The notes under the pieces: generated by a model | What the model saw: only the letters and a program-made list of their open reading frames with translations | Database searches by the model: none | What the model was told of the DNA's origin: nothing | Source of the DNA: Neobacillus paridis | GTDB taxonomy: Bacteria; Bacillota; Bacilli; Bacillales; Cytobacillaceae | Direction of reading: 5' to 3' | DNA: 64,000 nucleotides | Assembly: GCF_016765675.1 (NCBI RefSeq) | Contig: NZ_JAESWB010000165.1 | Location: 26,373 to 90,372, forward strand | Shown: one piece after another, positions 33,656 to 43,582 of the stretch | Layout: each line of letters opens with the position of its first letter | How positions within the stretch are numbered: the first letter of the stretch is position 1 | Made by a program: the position numbers and the translations under genes

Positions 33656-34240
33656 CTATTTTTCCTTGAGACGTTTGCCTGTTCTGAATACTTTAGCGCT
33701 GCGGATATATTCAACATCTTTGTGATGTAGACGAAAATTGATTACTCGCGCCAGGGCAAAGAAGTAGTCGGATAAGCGATTTAAGTATTGCAAAGCGGTT
33801 TCCGAAATCTCGGGGGAAGCTTTCCTTAATGAAACAACTAATCTTTCGGCTCTTCGTGTGATTGCCCTGGCGATGTGGATGGACGCAGCGGCCGGAGTTC
33901 CTCCTGGTAAAATAAAATGTTCAATGTTAGGAGCTTCCGCCATCAACAGGTCAATCTTCTTTTCCAGCTTGTCCACTGATGCTTTTTTCAGCTTTAAAGG
34001 ACGGGTGGCAGTAACATTGGCTAAATCTCCTCCACAATCAAATAGTTCATGCTGAATGGTTTCAAGGTCAGCCAAAATATCCTGGAAAAGCTCTCCATCC
34101 AGTTGGGTTATGGCCTGGCCCAGAAAGCAGTTCACCTCATCGACGGTTCCATACGCTTGGACACGAATGTCATCTTTATCCACTCTGCCGCCAATGATAC
34201 TTGTTTGCCCTTTGTCTCCTGTACGTGTATAGATTCTCAT
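33656..34240 (-). CDS. PduO-type ATP:cob(I)alamin adenosyltransferase
   Basis: Adds the 5'-deoxyadenosyl group to cobalt, making adenosylcobalamin or its precursors. The 194-residue protein has the PduO signature TRTGDKGQTSIIGG at the ATP site, YGTVDEVNCFLGQA, and the C-terminal RAITRRAERLV and YLNRLSDYFFALAR helices. It is the last gene of the B12 operon; B. megaterium has btuR at the same position, so this is a different enzyme family doing the same job. GGAGAGG precedes the ATG. Confidence 0.95.
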   Translation of the reverse strand: MRIYTRTGDKGQTSIIGGRVDKDDIRVQAYGTVDEVNCFLGQAITQLDGELFQDILADLETIQHELFDCGGDLANVTATRPLKLKKASVDKLEKKIDLLMAEAPNIEHFILPGGTPAAASIHIARAITRRAERLVVSLRKASPEISETALQYLNRLSDYFFALARVINFRLHHKDVEYIRSAKVFRTGKRLKEK

Positions 34241-34306
34241 TTGACATACCTCTCCTTACATGTCTTGATGGCTGATGATAGACGAAAAAACTTAAAGGCC
34301 CTTCTA

Positions 34307-35380
34307 TTAAAGATTTCGCCATGCGACAATCGCCCCGACCAACTGGTCATTGGCATCTGGTGATTTGATGGCAAACCTCATCCACGTCCCTTCCAGTCCG
34401 ACGAAATTCATCGTATGACGGGGAATCATCCCTTGTGTGATGAGAAATTGATAAAACGGAAATTGGTCTTCCAATGAAGGGTCTCTTAGCAAATAAAAGT
34501 TCGTACTGGACGGAGAAACTAGGAAGTTTTCCGCAACATAAAAATCTGTCAGCCTTGCTTTTTCTGCTTCAATCAGCTTAATTGTTTTGGTTATATGGTT
34601 TTCGCTGGAAAGACACCATTCCCCTACCATTAAAGCAAGGGCATTTATACTCCATTCAGGTTGAAATTTACCAATCTCTTTAATCATGGTTGGATCTCCC
34701 AGCAAATAACCAAGCCGGATCCCCGGAATGGCAAACATTTTGGTCATTGAGCGAATCACCAGTAAATTTGCGAAATCCTTCATATATTCGACAATGCTCT
34801 CATAGGTGGGAACAAAATCGTAAAAAGCTTCATCCACAATCAAAAGACAGTTATTTGTTGCGCATTTCTCCAGCAAATGGAGGACAACTGTTTTTGGGTA
34901 ATAAACGCCGGTTGGGTTGCTTGGATTACAAAAAAACATAGCATCTGCATGTTCAAGTTTTCGATCCAGGCCCTCGTCCGCCCACTCCCAATGATCCGGT
35001 TTTAGCTGATGATATTCAATGGAACATCCATTCACCCGGCAGACCTTTTCATATTCAGAAAAAGCAGGTTGGACAATGACAACCCTTTTGCCGGAGAGCA
35101 TCCGGCCTATTAACGAGATGATTTCAGCTCCACCATTTCCGATTAAAACCTGCTCTGCCAGCAATCCTTCCCTCTCGGCAATTCTTTTTTTTAACAGAAA
35201 TCCCATCGGGTCAGGATAATCGGATATCCTATCATATAATTGATGCCATTGCTCTTTTAACAATGGAGGTGGTCCAAGAGGATTAATATTGGCACTGAAG
35301 TCAATGATTCTTTCAGGTTTAGGCATCTTTAAGGCTTCAAATAAATAATTTAAATTTGCTCCATGCGCTGGCCATTTCAA
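34307..35380 (-). CDS. cobD: Threonine-phosphate decarboxylase CobD (PLP fold type I)
   Basis: Makes (R)-1-aminopropan-2-yl phosphate, the linker for the B12 nucleotide loop. The 357-residue aminotransferase-fold protein begins HGANLNY...DFSANINPLGPP, typical of CobD rather than HisC, and has GNGGAEIISL, FFCNPSNPTGVYYP, IVDEAFYDF and the PLP-lysine region IRSMTKMFAIPGIRLGY. The start is a TTG, 8 bases after GGGGGG. The absence of other loop genes next to it is notable. A histidinol-phosphate aminotransferase is the main alternative. Confidence 0.87.
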   Translation of the reverse strand: MKWPAHGANLNYLFEALKMPKPERIIDFSANINPLGPPPLLKEQWHQLYDRISDYPDPMGFLLKKRIAEREGLLAEQVLIGNGGAEIISLIGRMLSGKRVVIVQPAFSEYEKVCRVNGCSIEYHQLKPDHWEWADEGLDRKLEHADAMFFCNPSNPTGVYYPKTVVLHLLEKCATNNCLLIVDEAFYDFVPTYESIVEYMKDFANLLVIRSMTKMFAIPGIRLGYLLGDPTMIKEIGKFQPEWSINALALMVGEWCLSSENHITKTIKLIEAEKARLTDFYVAENFLVSPSSTNFYLLRDPSLEDQFPFYQFLITQGMIPRHTMNFVGLEGTWMRFAIKSPDANDQLVGAIVAWRNL

Positions 35381-35430
35381 GCAGCATTCCCCCCAGCCAT
35401 CTCAATCATGAAAAATTGTATCCACTTTTA

Positions 35431-36018
35431 TCAAAACTTGCGCATATCCTCAAACTTATCCATATAGTAGGAATCCCACCAAAAACTATTCTCGTCATTC
35501 AATTCCAATTCGATATATCCGCCATTTGTGATGATCCCCATGTCATAGCCATATATATTCCCCAGCAATTTGATAATACTGCCATGGGTAATAATCAAAA
35601 GTGTTTGTTTTTGATGAGTTTCCTTTAGCATATTGATCCCTTTTATGACTCTTACCTTGACTTGATCCAATGGCTCCATCCCAAAGCGGCTGTCAGGAAT
35701 TTCTTCACAGTCAATCAAATATTTCCTCTCTATGTCCTCTATGGATTGACCTTCCAAAAAACCAAAATGCCGTTCCCGAAAAAAACGAGAAACGCTGACA
35801 GGAACTTGATGGACAGAACTAAAAATATCCGCCGATTGCCGTGCTCTTGCCAATGGACTGGAAATAATCCGCGATACCTGCCAAGGTTCCTTTGTCTCAA
35901 CAGCTATTCGCTTAATTTGCTCTCTACCTGTTTGATTTAATTCCGTGTCTTGACATCCTTGGATTCTTCTTTGCACATTCCAATCTGTTTGTCCATGTCT
36001 GAGAAAAATAAGCTTCAT
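35431..36018 (-). CDS. cobC: Histidine phosphatase, probable alpha-ribazole phosphatase
   Basis: Phosphoglycerate-mutase superfamily enzyme of 195 residues with the phosphohistidine motif LRHGQTDWNVQRRIQG near the N-terminus and ITHGSIIK at the second His. By position in a B12 operon it may be CobC, which dephosphorylates alpha-ribazole phosphate or adenosylcobalamin phosphate. The superfamily is functionally mixed, so the substrate is inferred only from context. AGGAG precedes the ATG. Confidence 0.78.
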   Translation of the reverse strand: MKLIFLRHGQTDWNVQRRIQGCQDTELNQTGREQIKRIAVETKEPWQVSRIISSPLARARQSADIFSSVHQVPVSVSRFFRERHFGFLEGQSIEDIERKYLIDCEEIPDSRFGMEPLDQVKVRVIKGINMLKETHQKQTLLIITHGSIIKLLGNIYGYDMGIITNGGYIELELNDENSFWWDSYYMDKFEDMRKF

Positions 36019-36044
36019 AATGTTTCTCCTCGAAAAAGTCCTGT

Positions 36045-36833
36045 CTATTCCTGTAAAAAAACGGGAAGTGGCTCGTTCAACTTTTCCTCTTCAAACCATT
36101 TAAGCTGTTTTCTTAATTGAACAACATTTCCGACCAAAATGATAGCCGGGTTGGTTATTTGTTCTTTTTCCACTTTGGAGTGAATCGTCTCCAAGGTACC
36201 GGTTACCGTCCGTTGATATTCCGTTGTCCCCCATTCAATCACGGCTGTCGGCGTGTCTGCCTTTCTTCCGTTGTTTATCAGTTGTTCACATATATAGTCA
36301 AGATTTCGAATCCCCATATAAAAGGCAAGCGTGTCAATTCCCGTCGCAAGGGCCCGCCAATTGATCTTATCCGGCTCCTTATAAAGACGACCATGCCCGG
36401 TAATCATAGCAAAAGAAGAGGCATACCCCCGATGGGTAACCGGAATCCCGGCATAGGCGGAAGCGGCAATACTCGAGGTGACACCGGGAACAATCTCATA
36501 TGGAATTGAGTTCTCGGCTAAAATTGCCGCCTCTTCACCCCCTCGGCCGAAAACAAATGGGTCACCCCCTTTTAACCGTGTAACGATGTTCCCTTCACAT
36601 GCCTTCTTGACTAATATACTATTAATTCGATCCTGAACCATCGTATGATTTCCCGGGAATTTCCCACAAAAGATTAACTCAACTGTTGGCTTTGCAAAAT
36701 GTAATAGTTCCTCTTTAATCAGGCGGTCATAGACGATGACATCCGCTTTCTTGATACATTCCAAACCGTAAACTGTGATAAGCTTAGCATCCCCGGGTCC
36801 GGCCCCGACTAAAAATACTTTTCCGCTCTTCAT
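36045..36833 (-). CDS. cobA: Uroporphyrinogen-III C-methyltransferase
   Basis: Uses two SAM to turn uroporphyrinogen III into precorrin-2, the branch point to B12 and siroheme. Single-function SUMT of 262 residues with VFLVGAGPGDAKLITV, VVYDRLI, LKGGDPFVFGRGGEEA and PGVTSSIAASAYAGIPVTHRG, the standard motifs. It lacks the CysG N-terminal domain; the matching dehydrogenase is the separate sirC at 51650. Confidence 0.96.
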   Translation of the reverse strand: MKSGKVFLVGAGPGDAKLITVYGLECIKKADVIVYDRLIKEELLHFAKPTVELIFCGKFPGNHTMVQDRINSILVKKACEGNIVTRLKGGDPFVFGRGGEEAAILAENSIPYEIVPGVTSSIAASAYAGIPVTHRGYASSFAMITGHGRLYKEPDKINWRALATGIDTLAFYMGIRNLDYICEQLINNGRKADTPTAVIEWGTTEYQRTVTGTLETIHSKVEKEQITNPAIILVGNVVQLRKQLKWFEEEKLNEPLPVFLQE

Positions 36834-36890
36834 CCGACCTTTTCCTTTCTATTAAAAAATGCAGTAAAATGTTGTTTTTGTCTTCATCCG

Positions 36891-38402
36891 CTAACTTTCC
36901 CGCTGCTGAAATTGTTTCATTTTTTGAGTAATGAATTCCATTTTTACATGCTGCCTTACATGCTCTGCAAGACGATCGAAGGCATCCTCCCGTAGTTGGC
37001 TGAAAGCAACACGTTCCGTTAAAGGTGCCAAACCTTTGCTTTCCCTTACCTTATTTAAGAAATAGGCACGAAATTCATCATTATGGAAGATTCCATGAAA
37101 ATAAGAACCGAGTACCTTTTCGGATGAATGCTTGCACCCATCGCATCCCTTTTCCATTTTAATGAACGGGACGGCATTACCTTTCAAGTGAGTTTGTCCC
37201 ATATGAATCTCGTACCCGTTAATCGTAAATTGCTTATTTTGATAGGTCACAACCCCTTTAGATAGAACGGTTGTCTTTTCCGTGGTCATAACGGTATGAA
37301 TCGGAAGAAGGGCCAACCCCGCCATTTTTTCACAGGTTGTTTCTATATGATCCGGGTCGAGAATCTCCTCCCCAAGCATTTGAAAGCCACCGCAAATTCC
37401 AAATACAATGGTATTCCCTTTTGCTTGTAAAGCTAAAATGGCTTCTTTCAACCCACTTTGCTCGAGGAATTGCAAATCCTCAATCGTATTTTTACTCCCC
37501 GGCAGAATAATGATATCCGGGCTTTTCAGCTGATCTTGTTTGCTCACAAACCTTACATCACAGTCTGATTCTGCGAAGAACGGATCGATATCAATGAAAT
37601 TGGATATTTTCGGATAGCGAATCACGGCAATATCAAGATCTTTCGTCAAATCTTGCTGCGCCGTATAGCTATCGAGAATCAAGGAATCCTCCGCCTCGAT
37701 AGTTAAATTAGGAAGATAAGGAACAACACCAAGAACTGGTACACCTGTATACTGTTCGAACCAATCAAGGCCCGGCTGCAATAGAGCGATGTCACCGCGA
37801 AATTTATTAATCACCACACCGATAATTCGCCGCCGATCTTCCTCTGACAGTAATTGCAATGTACCTACTAAACTGGCAAATACCCCGCCCTTTTCAATAT
37901 CCCCTACGAGGATGACCGGAGCGTTGGCCAGCTTAGCTACCCGCATATTAACTAATTCACGATCATTTAAGTTGATTTCGGCAGGACTCCCGGCGCCTTC
38001 AATGATAATTCGTTGATATTGTTGGTCCAGTCTCTCCAGAGATGCCTTTATGAGTTCCAACCCTTTGTAAAAAAAATCCTCGCGATATTCAAAAGCAGCC
38101 ATATTTCTATATGGTTTGCCATTGACAACAATTTGGGATTCGTTTTCCCGGCTCGGCTTGATTAAAATCGGGTTCATGTCTGTCGTTGCCAAAATCCCGG
38201 CAGCCTCCGCCTGAACACCCTGGGCACGGCCGATTTCAAAACCATCAACAGTAATGTAGGAATTTAATGCCATGTTCTGAGATTTATAAGGCGCTGTTTT
38301 ATAACCATCTTGGGCAAAGATCCGACAAAACGCGGTAACTAATACGCTCTTGCCAGCATCGGAATTGGTCGCTTGAATCATTAACCGCTGGGCATTCGTC
38401 AT
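36891..38402 (-). CDS. cobQ: Cobyric acid synthase
   Basis: Amidates side chains b, d, e and g of adenosylcobyrinate a,c-diamide with glutamine and ATP. About 503 residues: an N-terminal dethiobiotin-synthetase-like ATPase (MIQATNSDAGKSVLVTAFCR; YKSQNMALNS; EGAGSPAEINL) and a C-terminal glutaminase with nucleophile VFGICGGFQMLG and a late His in SYFHGIFHND. ATG 38402 overlaps the cobB stop as ATGA; a GTG at 38414 would overlap the GGAG site. Confidence 0.95.
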   Translation of the reverse strand: MTNAQRLMIQATNSDAGKSVLVTAFCRIFAQDGYKTAPYKSQNMALNSYITVDGFEIGRAQGVQAEAAGILATTDMNPILIKPSRENESQIVVNGKPYRNMAAFEYREDFFYKGLELIKASLERLDQQYQRIIIEGAGSPAEINLNDRELVNMRVAKLANAPVILVGDIEKGGVFASLVGTLQLLSEEDRRRIIGVVINKFRGDIALLQPGLDWFEQYTGVPVLGVVPYLPNLTIEAEDSLILDSYTAQQDLTKDLDIAVIRYPKISNFIDIDPFFAESDCDVRFVSKQDQLKSPDIIILPGSKNTIEDLQFLEQSGLKEAILALQAKGNTIVFGICGGFQMLGEEILDPDHIETTCEKMAGLALLPIHTVMTTEKTTVLSKGVVTYQNKQFTINGYEIHMGQTHLKGNAVPFIKMEKGCDGCKHSSEKVLGSYFHGIFHNDEFRAYFLNKVRESKGLAPLTERVAFSQLREDAFDRLAEHVRQHVKMEFITQKMKQFQQRES

Positions 38403-39769
38403 CTGCTGTTCCACTCCTTACACTTGTTAATCCAATTTTCCACCATTTTCGGACAGGAGGCAAAGTAAAAATGGCTATACCCGGCAACGAGGTTCCCATT
38501 CATGTATCCTTCCGGCTGGGATTTTCTCCTGCTTATTGTTTCGTAGGCATACGGCGTCTCTGCCTGCGATACATAAACAGAATAATGGAATTCATGTCCT
38601 TTGGCTGACATCCCCTGAGATAAAAAGGGATTCCCGGATCTTCCCGTAATTTCACGGTATCCAAGGGCAACTAAATGGCCTTGCATCACTACTTTTCCTG
38701 GGATGGTACCGACCATATCAAAGCTTTTCCCATCTTTCGTTTCGATCGCTTCGGTAAGATACATAAATCCGCCACACTCGGCAATCGTAGGCAGACCATT
38801 CTTAATCGCAGTCCGTATAGACGCCTTCACGTCTGACCTCATTGATAAAATTTCTGCAAATTCTTCCGGAAACCCGCCGCCTAGGTACAGCCCGGCAGCC
38901 TCATTTGGAAGCGGTTCATCATTTAATGGTGAAAAAAAAGATAATTCCGCTCCGAACGCCGACAGCAAGTCAAGATTTTCCTGATAATAAAAATTAAACG
39001 CTGCATCCTGTGCCACCGCAATCTTTACAGTTTGCTTCTGTCTCCGTGCAAAAATGGACGGGGTGGTTGTAACGATCGGCGGTGCCTCCGATAAGGCCAT
39101 TAATTGATCAAGATCAATGGTTTCTGCCACTAGTTCTCCAAGTTTTTCAAAGAAGGGGTCCAATTCACCACGCTCAATGGAAGGAATAAGTCCCAAATGC
39201 CGTTCTGGTATTTTAACAGCCGTATCTGCCTTTAAGTACCCAATAACAGGGATGTGACACTCCTGTTCCACCGCGGTTTTTACCAGCTGGTAGTGTCCCT
39301 CGCTCCCCGCCTTGTTGGCGATAACAGCCACAATATTTACCTTAGGGGCGAAAGATTGAAACCCTTTGACAATCGCAGCTACACTGCGGGCCATGCTGGC
39401 ACAATTAACAACCAGGATGACAGGACTTTGGGTAATGACACTAATTTCCGCTGTACTTCCGACATTTGAGGTGGGGGCTTTTCCATCAAAGAGTCCCATG
39501 ACGCCCTCAATGATCGAAATATCAGCATCCGCACTGGATCGCCGGATAATGTCTTTCACCAAGTCATGTTCCTGCATCCAGCTGTCCAAATTTCGTGAAG
39601 GTCTGCCTGTGACCGCTGTATGATAGGAGGGATCAATATAATCAGGTCCACATTTATACCCTTGTACTTGCAAGCTTTTCTTTCTCAGGGCCGCCATTAA
39701 GCCGATTGTAAGGGTTGTTTTGCCTACCCCGCTTCCGGTTCCGGCAATGACTAATCTATTTGAACTCAA
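38399..39769 (-). CDS. cbiA: Cobyrinate a,c-diamide synthase (CbiA/CobB)
   Basis: Amidates the a and c side chains of cobyrinate. Domains match CobQ's order: ATPase with VIAGTGSGVGKTTLTIGL and YKCGPDYIDPSYH, then a glutaminase with YLGGGFPEEFAE and TIAECGGFMYL. I chose TTG 39769, 8 bases after AAGGGG, giving 456 residues. The frame extends to 39832 but the extra 21 residues overlap cbiG and are not in the family. Confidence 0.94.
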   Translation of the reverse strand: MSSNRLVIAGTGSGVGKTTLTIGLMAALRKKSLQVQGYKCGPDYIDPSYHTAVTGRPSRNLDSWMQEHDLVKDIIRRSSADADISIIEGVMGLFDGKAPTSNVGSTAEISVITQSPVILVVNCASMARSVAAIVKGFQSFAPKVNIVAVIANKAGSEGHYQLVKTAVEQECHIPVIGYLKADTAVKIPERHLGLIPSIERGELDPFFEKLGELVAETIDLDQLMALSEAPPIVTTTPSIFARRQKQTVKIAVAQDAAFNFYYQENLDLLSAFGAELSFFSPLNDEPLPNEAAGLYLGGGFPEEFAEILSMRSDVKASIRTAIKNGLPTIAECGGFMYLTEAIETKDGKSFDMVGTIPGKVVMQGHLVALGYREITGRSGNPFLSQGMSAKGHEFHYSVYVSQAETPYAYETISRRKSQPEGYMNGNLVAGYSHFYFASCPKMVENWINKCKEWNSR

Positions 39770-40904
39770 CAATTTCACCCCTTTTCTGGCATGTTTCAAA
39801 AAAACTTCCGACTTTATTTGCTCTGACAGCAACTGAGATGGTCACATTACCAGATTTCTTTTTTACTACCGCGAGGCTTGCAGCACCACTATATAATTTG
39901 GCCGCCGGCTCGCTGACTCCATATGCTCCCGTATAGTGAAAGACAGTCGTCGATGGCGCCTCCAGCTTGACTGAATTTAATTCTTCCGAGGTGTAATAAT
40001 GAAATTCCCAGCCATGATTATGAACGATTTTCCATAACCCCGGCTCATCTTTTTTTATATCAATGGTACATATGGCTTTAACACTATTAATTGAGAACTT
40101 TAACTCAGCCAGTGTTTCCTTAATAACAGCTTCAATTTCCTGCTCGGAAGTACCCCGGTTACAGCCCATCCCTAAAACAAGCACTTTCGGACGATAGATG
40201 ATGGAAACAGGGAAGGCCGCTAATTCCTGATGACTGATTAAGCGGTGCGTGATCCAAATGACTGCATCAGGCTTTGCGGCCAAGGCAGTGCTAAAATCCC
40301 CAACGAGCTTAAGATTTGCTGGCAATTCCACTTTTTCCGGCCACCAGTTTCTTTCCCCAGATTCTTGAATAATGACAACACGCTCTCCATTTACAACGGC
40401 AGCGCTGACCGCCGTTAAATTTTCCGGTGATTCCCACGTCCAGCCGAATTCTTTTCCCAATAAATCGACCGCAATGGTTTTTTGCCGGTCAGATGCAGTG
40501 GTAATGACTGAATGGGCCTGAAGTATTTCGGCCACACGCTCCGTTAATTGGTTGGCCCCGCCAAGATGTCCGGAAGCCACGCTGATGGCATATTTTCCTT
40601 GTTCATCAACGACAACGACCGCCGGGTCAGTCTTCTTATCTTTTAAATACGGAGCAATCAAACGGACAGCCGCACCTAATGAAAAGAGCAGGATCAAGCC
40701 TTTATAGGATTGAAAAAGTCTTCCGATCAATTCGCTCGCACTTCCATCAAAGGCAAATGCGGCAGCATTGCTCTCTGATTCTTTCAAAAACTTTCTTTTC
40801 ACATAAATATCAGTATTGCCCAACGAATTCTGTAATTTCCCGGCAAGTTCTGCTCCGTTTTTGGTAATCGCTACAACGGCATATGGACCAAGCTGCAGAT
40901 TCAT
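39756..40904 (-). CDS. cbiG: Cobalt-precorrin-5A hydrolase
   Basis: Opens the delta-lactone of cobalt-precorrin-5A with loss of acetaldehyde, a step specific to the anaerobic pathway. 382 residues with YKGLILLFSLGAAVRLIAP, VVDEQGKYAISVASGHLGGA and the C-terminal VLGMGCNRGTSEQEIEAVI of CbiG. It starts inside the stop codon region of cbiF (4-base overlap). Confidence 0.95.
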   Translation of the reverse strand: MNLQLGPYAVVAITKNGAELAGKLQNSLGNTDIYVKRKFLKESESNAAAFAFDGSASELIGRLFQSYKGLILLFSLGAAVRLIAPYLKDKKTDPAVVVVDEQGKYAISVASGHLGGANQLTERVAEILQAHSVITTASDRQKTIAVDLLGKEFGWTWESPENLTAVSAAVVNGERVVIIQESGERNWWPEKVELPANLKLVGDFSTALAAKPDAVIWITHRLISHQELAAFPVSIIYRPKVLVLGMGCNRGTSEQEIEAVIKETLAELKFSINSVKAICTIDIKKDEPGLWKIVHNHGWEFHYYTSEELNSVKLEAPSTTVFHYTGAYGVSEPAAKLYSGAASLAVVKKKSGNVTISVAVRANKVGSFFETCQKRGEIVEFK

Positions 40905-41671
40905 CCTTTCACACCCCGATATCCATGGGGAAAAGCCTTATCATAAAGTTTGGAACGATATTCCTGCTCCAAAATACGTTCATCCAGTGCCCATCCTGCC
41001 AAAATCATCGCCTGCTTACGGACGCCTTCAGCCTTCATCGCCTGCTCCAATTGCGCCAGTGTTGTCCGGATAATCTTTTGGTCAGGCCAGGTTGCCCGGT
41101 ATACGACAGCAACAGGCGTATCATCGCGCCAACCGGCTGCAATAAATTCTGACACAACTACTTTCGTTAAAGCAGCACTTAAAAACAAGCCAATGGTACA
41201 ATGGTGTGCAGCCAATTCCCGCAATTTTTCACGTTCCGGGACCGGAGTCCGTCCTTCCACTCTTGTCAAGATCACCGTTTGGGTAAGGTCCGGAATCGTC
41301 AACTCTGCACCAACAGCCGCTGCCGAAGCAAATACGGAGCTCACACCAGGGACAATTTCAACGTCGATATTCCTTTCCTTCAGGAGCGCCATTTGTTCCA
41401 TTATGGCACCATACATCGCCGGATCCCCTGTATGTAGGCGAACAACCTTTTTTCCCTCCAGCAAACGCCCTTCCATCCTATCTACGATTTCTTCCAGATG
41501 AAGCGGAGCTGTTTTAATAATTTCCGCTTGTGGCTTGACTTCTGTCAGCAGCGCATCATTTACAAGCGAATCAGCATAAAAAATGGCATCTGCTTCCTTT
41601 AGAAGCTTTAACCCCTTGACGGTAATTAAATCCGGATCCCCGGGACCAGCTCCAACAATAAATAGCTTCAT
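40901..41671 (-). CDS. cbiF: Cobalt-precorrin-4 C11-methyltransferase
   Basis: SAM-dependent methylation at C11. 256 residues with FIVGAGPGDPDLITVKG, YADSLV, RLHTGDPAMYGAIMEQM and PGVSSVFASAAAVGAELTIP, typical of CbiF/CobM. Its ATG directly abuts the cbiL stop, with one shared base. Confidence 0.95.
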   Translation of the reverse strand: MKLFIVGAGPGDPDLITVKGLKLLKEADAIFYADSLVNDALLTEVKPQAEIIKTAPLHLEEIVDRMEGRLLEGKKVVRLHTGDPAMYGAIMEQMALLKERNIDVEIVPGVSSVFASAAAVGAELTIPDLTQTVILTRVEGRTPVPEREKLRELAAHHCTIGLFLSAALTKVVVSEFIAAGWRDDTPVAVVYRATWPDQKIIRTTLAQLEQAMKAEGVRKQAMILAGWALDERILEQEYRSKLYDKAFPHGYRGVKG

Positions 41672-42372
41672 TACTTTCTCACCACCATCAGCGATAAATA
41701 TTCCAACTCCACTCCTGCGAGTTCATTGGTTTTCCAAATGATCTCATCTTCAGAGGTCACTTTTGTGACGACATATGCCCGATCCAGTAAGTTCAGGTCT
41801 TTCAGCACCTGTAACATCAGGTCTTTTACTTTGGCTACTTTTATAAATACGATGCAATCATGATCATTGATGGCCTTTTTCATCGTATCGTAGTCATCGC
41901 AAGCTGGAATAATCGCCACATGGTCTTCACCGTCAGCGAGCGGGATACCGAGCCTTGCCGCGGCTCCACCCATGGAAGTAATCCCCGGTACTATTTCAAT
42001 AACCGCTTCCGGGTGTCTGTCTCTCATTAGATTCATCATAAAGATAAAGGTACTAAACAGGAGAGGATCTCCTTCAGTTACAAAAGCCACATCTTTCCCT
42101 GCGGCCAGCTTCTCCCAAATTTGTTCAACAGAATGTGACCACTTCTGATTCAGTTCTTCAGGGTCTTTAGTCATTGGAAAAATCAACCCCAACATTTCCT
42201 TTTCCTCTTGGTCTATATATGTGTCGACAATATAATAGGCATAGCTGTTGTGACCGTCTCGTTTCTTTGGGAAAGCAATCACAGAAGATTCCTGTAAAAT
42301 TCTCGCTGCTTTAACCGTAATCAATTCCGGATCTCCCGGTCCAACTCCCAATCCATATAACCTGCCAAGCAT
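41671..42372 (-). CDS. cbiL: Cobalt-precorrin-2 C20-methyltransferase
   Basis: SAM-dependent methylation at C20. Contains YGLGVGPGDPELITVKAARI, VTEGDPLLFSTFIFMM and PGITSMGGAAARLGIPL. I chose ATG 42372 (233 residues) preceded by AGGGAG at 9 bases; the frame is open to 42429 but the extra part overlaps cbiET and is not family sequence. Confidence 0.94.
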   Translation of the reverse strand: MLGRLYGLGVGPGDPELITVKAARILQESSVIAFPKKRDGHNSYAYYIVDTYIDQEEKEMLGLIFPMTKDPEELNQKWSHSVEQIWEKLAAGKDVAFVTEGDPLLFSTFIFMMNLMRDRHPEAVIEIVPGITSMGGAAARLGIPLADGEDHVAIIPACDDYDTMKKAINDHDCIVFIKVAKVKDLMLQVLKDLNLLDRAYVVTKVTSEDEIIWKTNELAGVELEYLSLMVVRK

Positions 42373-42373
42373 A

Positions 42374-43582
42374 TTATGATTCTCCCTCCCGAGTACCGGT
42401 AATAATGTAAATAGGGTTAAAGGCTGCAAATCTTGTTAACTGCAGTACCGGCTTGCTTTTTGATATTTGTGCAAGGGTGATGCTCACGGAAAATTTTCGT
42501 TCTTTCAACATTGTGACGGCATCATATAGTTTTTCAATAGTGGCCGCATTGATAACAATTTTTCCTCCAGGTCTCAGCCGATCATAGCAAACATCCAATA
42601 TTGGCGAAAGAGCATCTGAAGCCCCACCAATAAAGACAGCATCAGGGTCAGCGAATGGTGACAGCCCATCTGGTGCCTTCCCATGGACAAGCGTTAGATC
42701 GGTGCGAAATTTCATCATGTTTTTTTGGCAATTCGCCAAGTCATTGTTGTTTTTCTCAATGGCATAAACCATGCCTTCTCTGGCAATTCTTGCAGCTTCG
42801 ATTGCGAGTGAACCGGTACAGGTTCCGATATCCCAAACGATACTGTCCGCTTGTAAACCGAGTGCGGCCAAAGAAAGAATTCGCACTTCCTTTTTGGTTA
42901 TTAGGCCTTTTTCCGGCTTTCGCTGGAAAAACTCTTCATCATCTATCCCGACCGGCCAACGTGGTGCTAATCCTGACTTTTTCAGAACCACAATATTTAA
43001 GGGGGAAAATTCCTTTTTTCTTGCTTCTTCAAGGTTATACCAGCCAGCCTTTTCCGTTTCACCGCCAAGGTTTTCAGCAACAAAAAGACGGTACTCGTTC
43101 ATCCCAAATGATAATAAGTAGTCGGCCAGGGCCGCGGGGGTGTTTACCTTATCCGTCAAGACAGCGACCTTTGATTTTCCATCAATCCGCTGTGCCAATC
43201 CTTTCATCGATCGTCCATGAATACTGGTGACATAAGCATCATGCCAAGGCTCACCTATTTTAGCAAAAGCAAGCTGAATCGAACTGACATGGGGATATAT
43301 TTCCAACTCTATACTGCTTGAGAGCTTGTTACCAATACCGTAAAACAAGGGATCCCCGGAAGCCAGGATGACTGTATTTTTCGGTTCCTTTTGCAACCGT
43401 TCCAGAAGCTGTTCCAATTTGCCCTTGATCGCTACTATTTCACCTTTATATTGGGGGAAAAAAGCTAAATGGCGCTCCCCGCCTACTAATCTCTCACTTT
43501 CATCAATCCATCTCTGATAAATGGGCAATAAGCTTTCCTGGCCGCCGTCTCCAATTCCGATTAATTTAACTGACTGGTTCAC
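42374..43582 (-). CDS. cbiET: Fused CbiE-CbiT: precorrin-6B/7 C5,15-methyltransferase and decarboxylase
   Basis: One 402-residue protein carries both activities. The N-terminal CbiE half has [23 protein letters not shown] and [13 protein letters not shown]; the C-terminal CbiT half (from about residue 205) is a Rossmann methyltransferase with [31 protein letters not shown] and [12 protein letters not shown]. It methylates C5 and C15 and decarboxylates the C12 acetate. The fusion is also known in B. megaterium (CbiET) and as CobL. Four-base overlap with cbiD. Confidence 0.95.
   Translation of the reverse strand: MNQSVKLIGIGDGGQESLLPIYQRWIDESERLVGGERHLAFFPQYKGEIVAIKGKLEQLLERLQKEPKNTVILASGDPLFYGIGNKLSSSIELEIYPHVSSIQLAFAKIGEPWHDAYVTSIHGRSMKGLAQRIDGKSKVAVLTDKVNTPAALADYLLSFGMNEYRLFVAENLGGETEKAGWYNLEEARKKEFSPLNIVVLKKSGLAPRWPVGIDDEEFFQRKPEKGLITKKEVRILSLAALGLQADSIVWDIGTCTGSLAIEAARIAREGMVYAIEKNNNDLANCQKNMMKFRTDLTLVHGKAPDGLSPFADPDAVFIGGASDALSPILDVCYDRLRPGGKIVINAATIEKLYDAVTMLKERKFSVSITLAQISKSKPVLQLTRFAAFNPIYIITGTREGES

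Noticed and set aside
40950..41501. Plus-strand 183-codon frame opposite cbiF
   Set aside because: Antisense shadow of a highly conserved methyltransferase gene with no independent signal.
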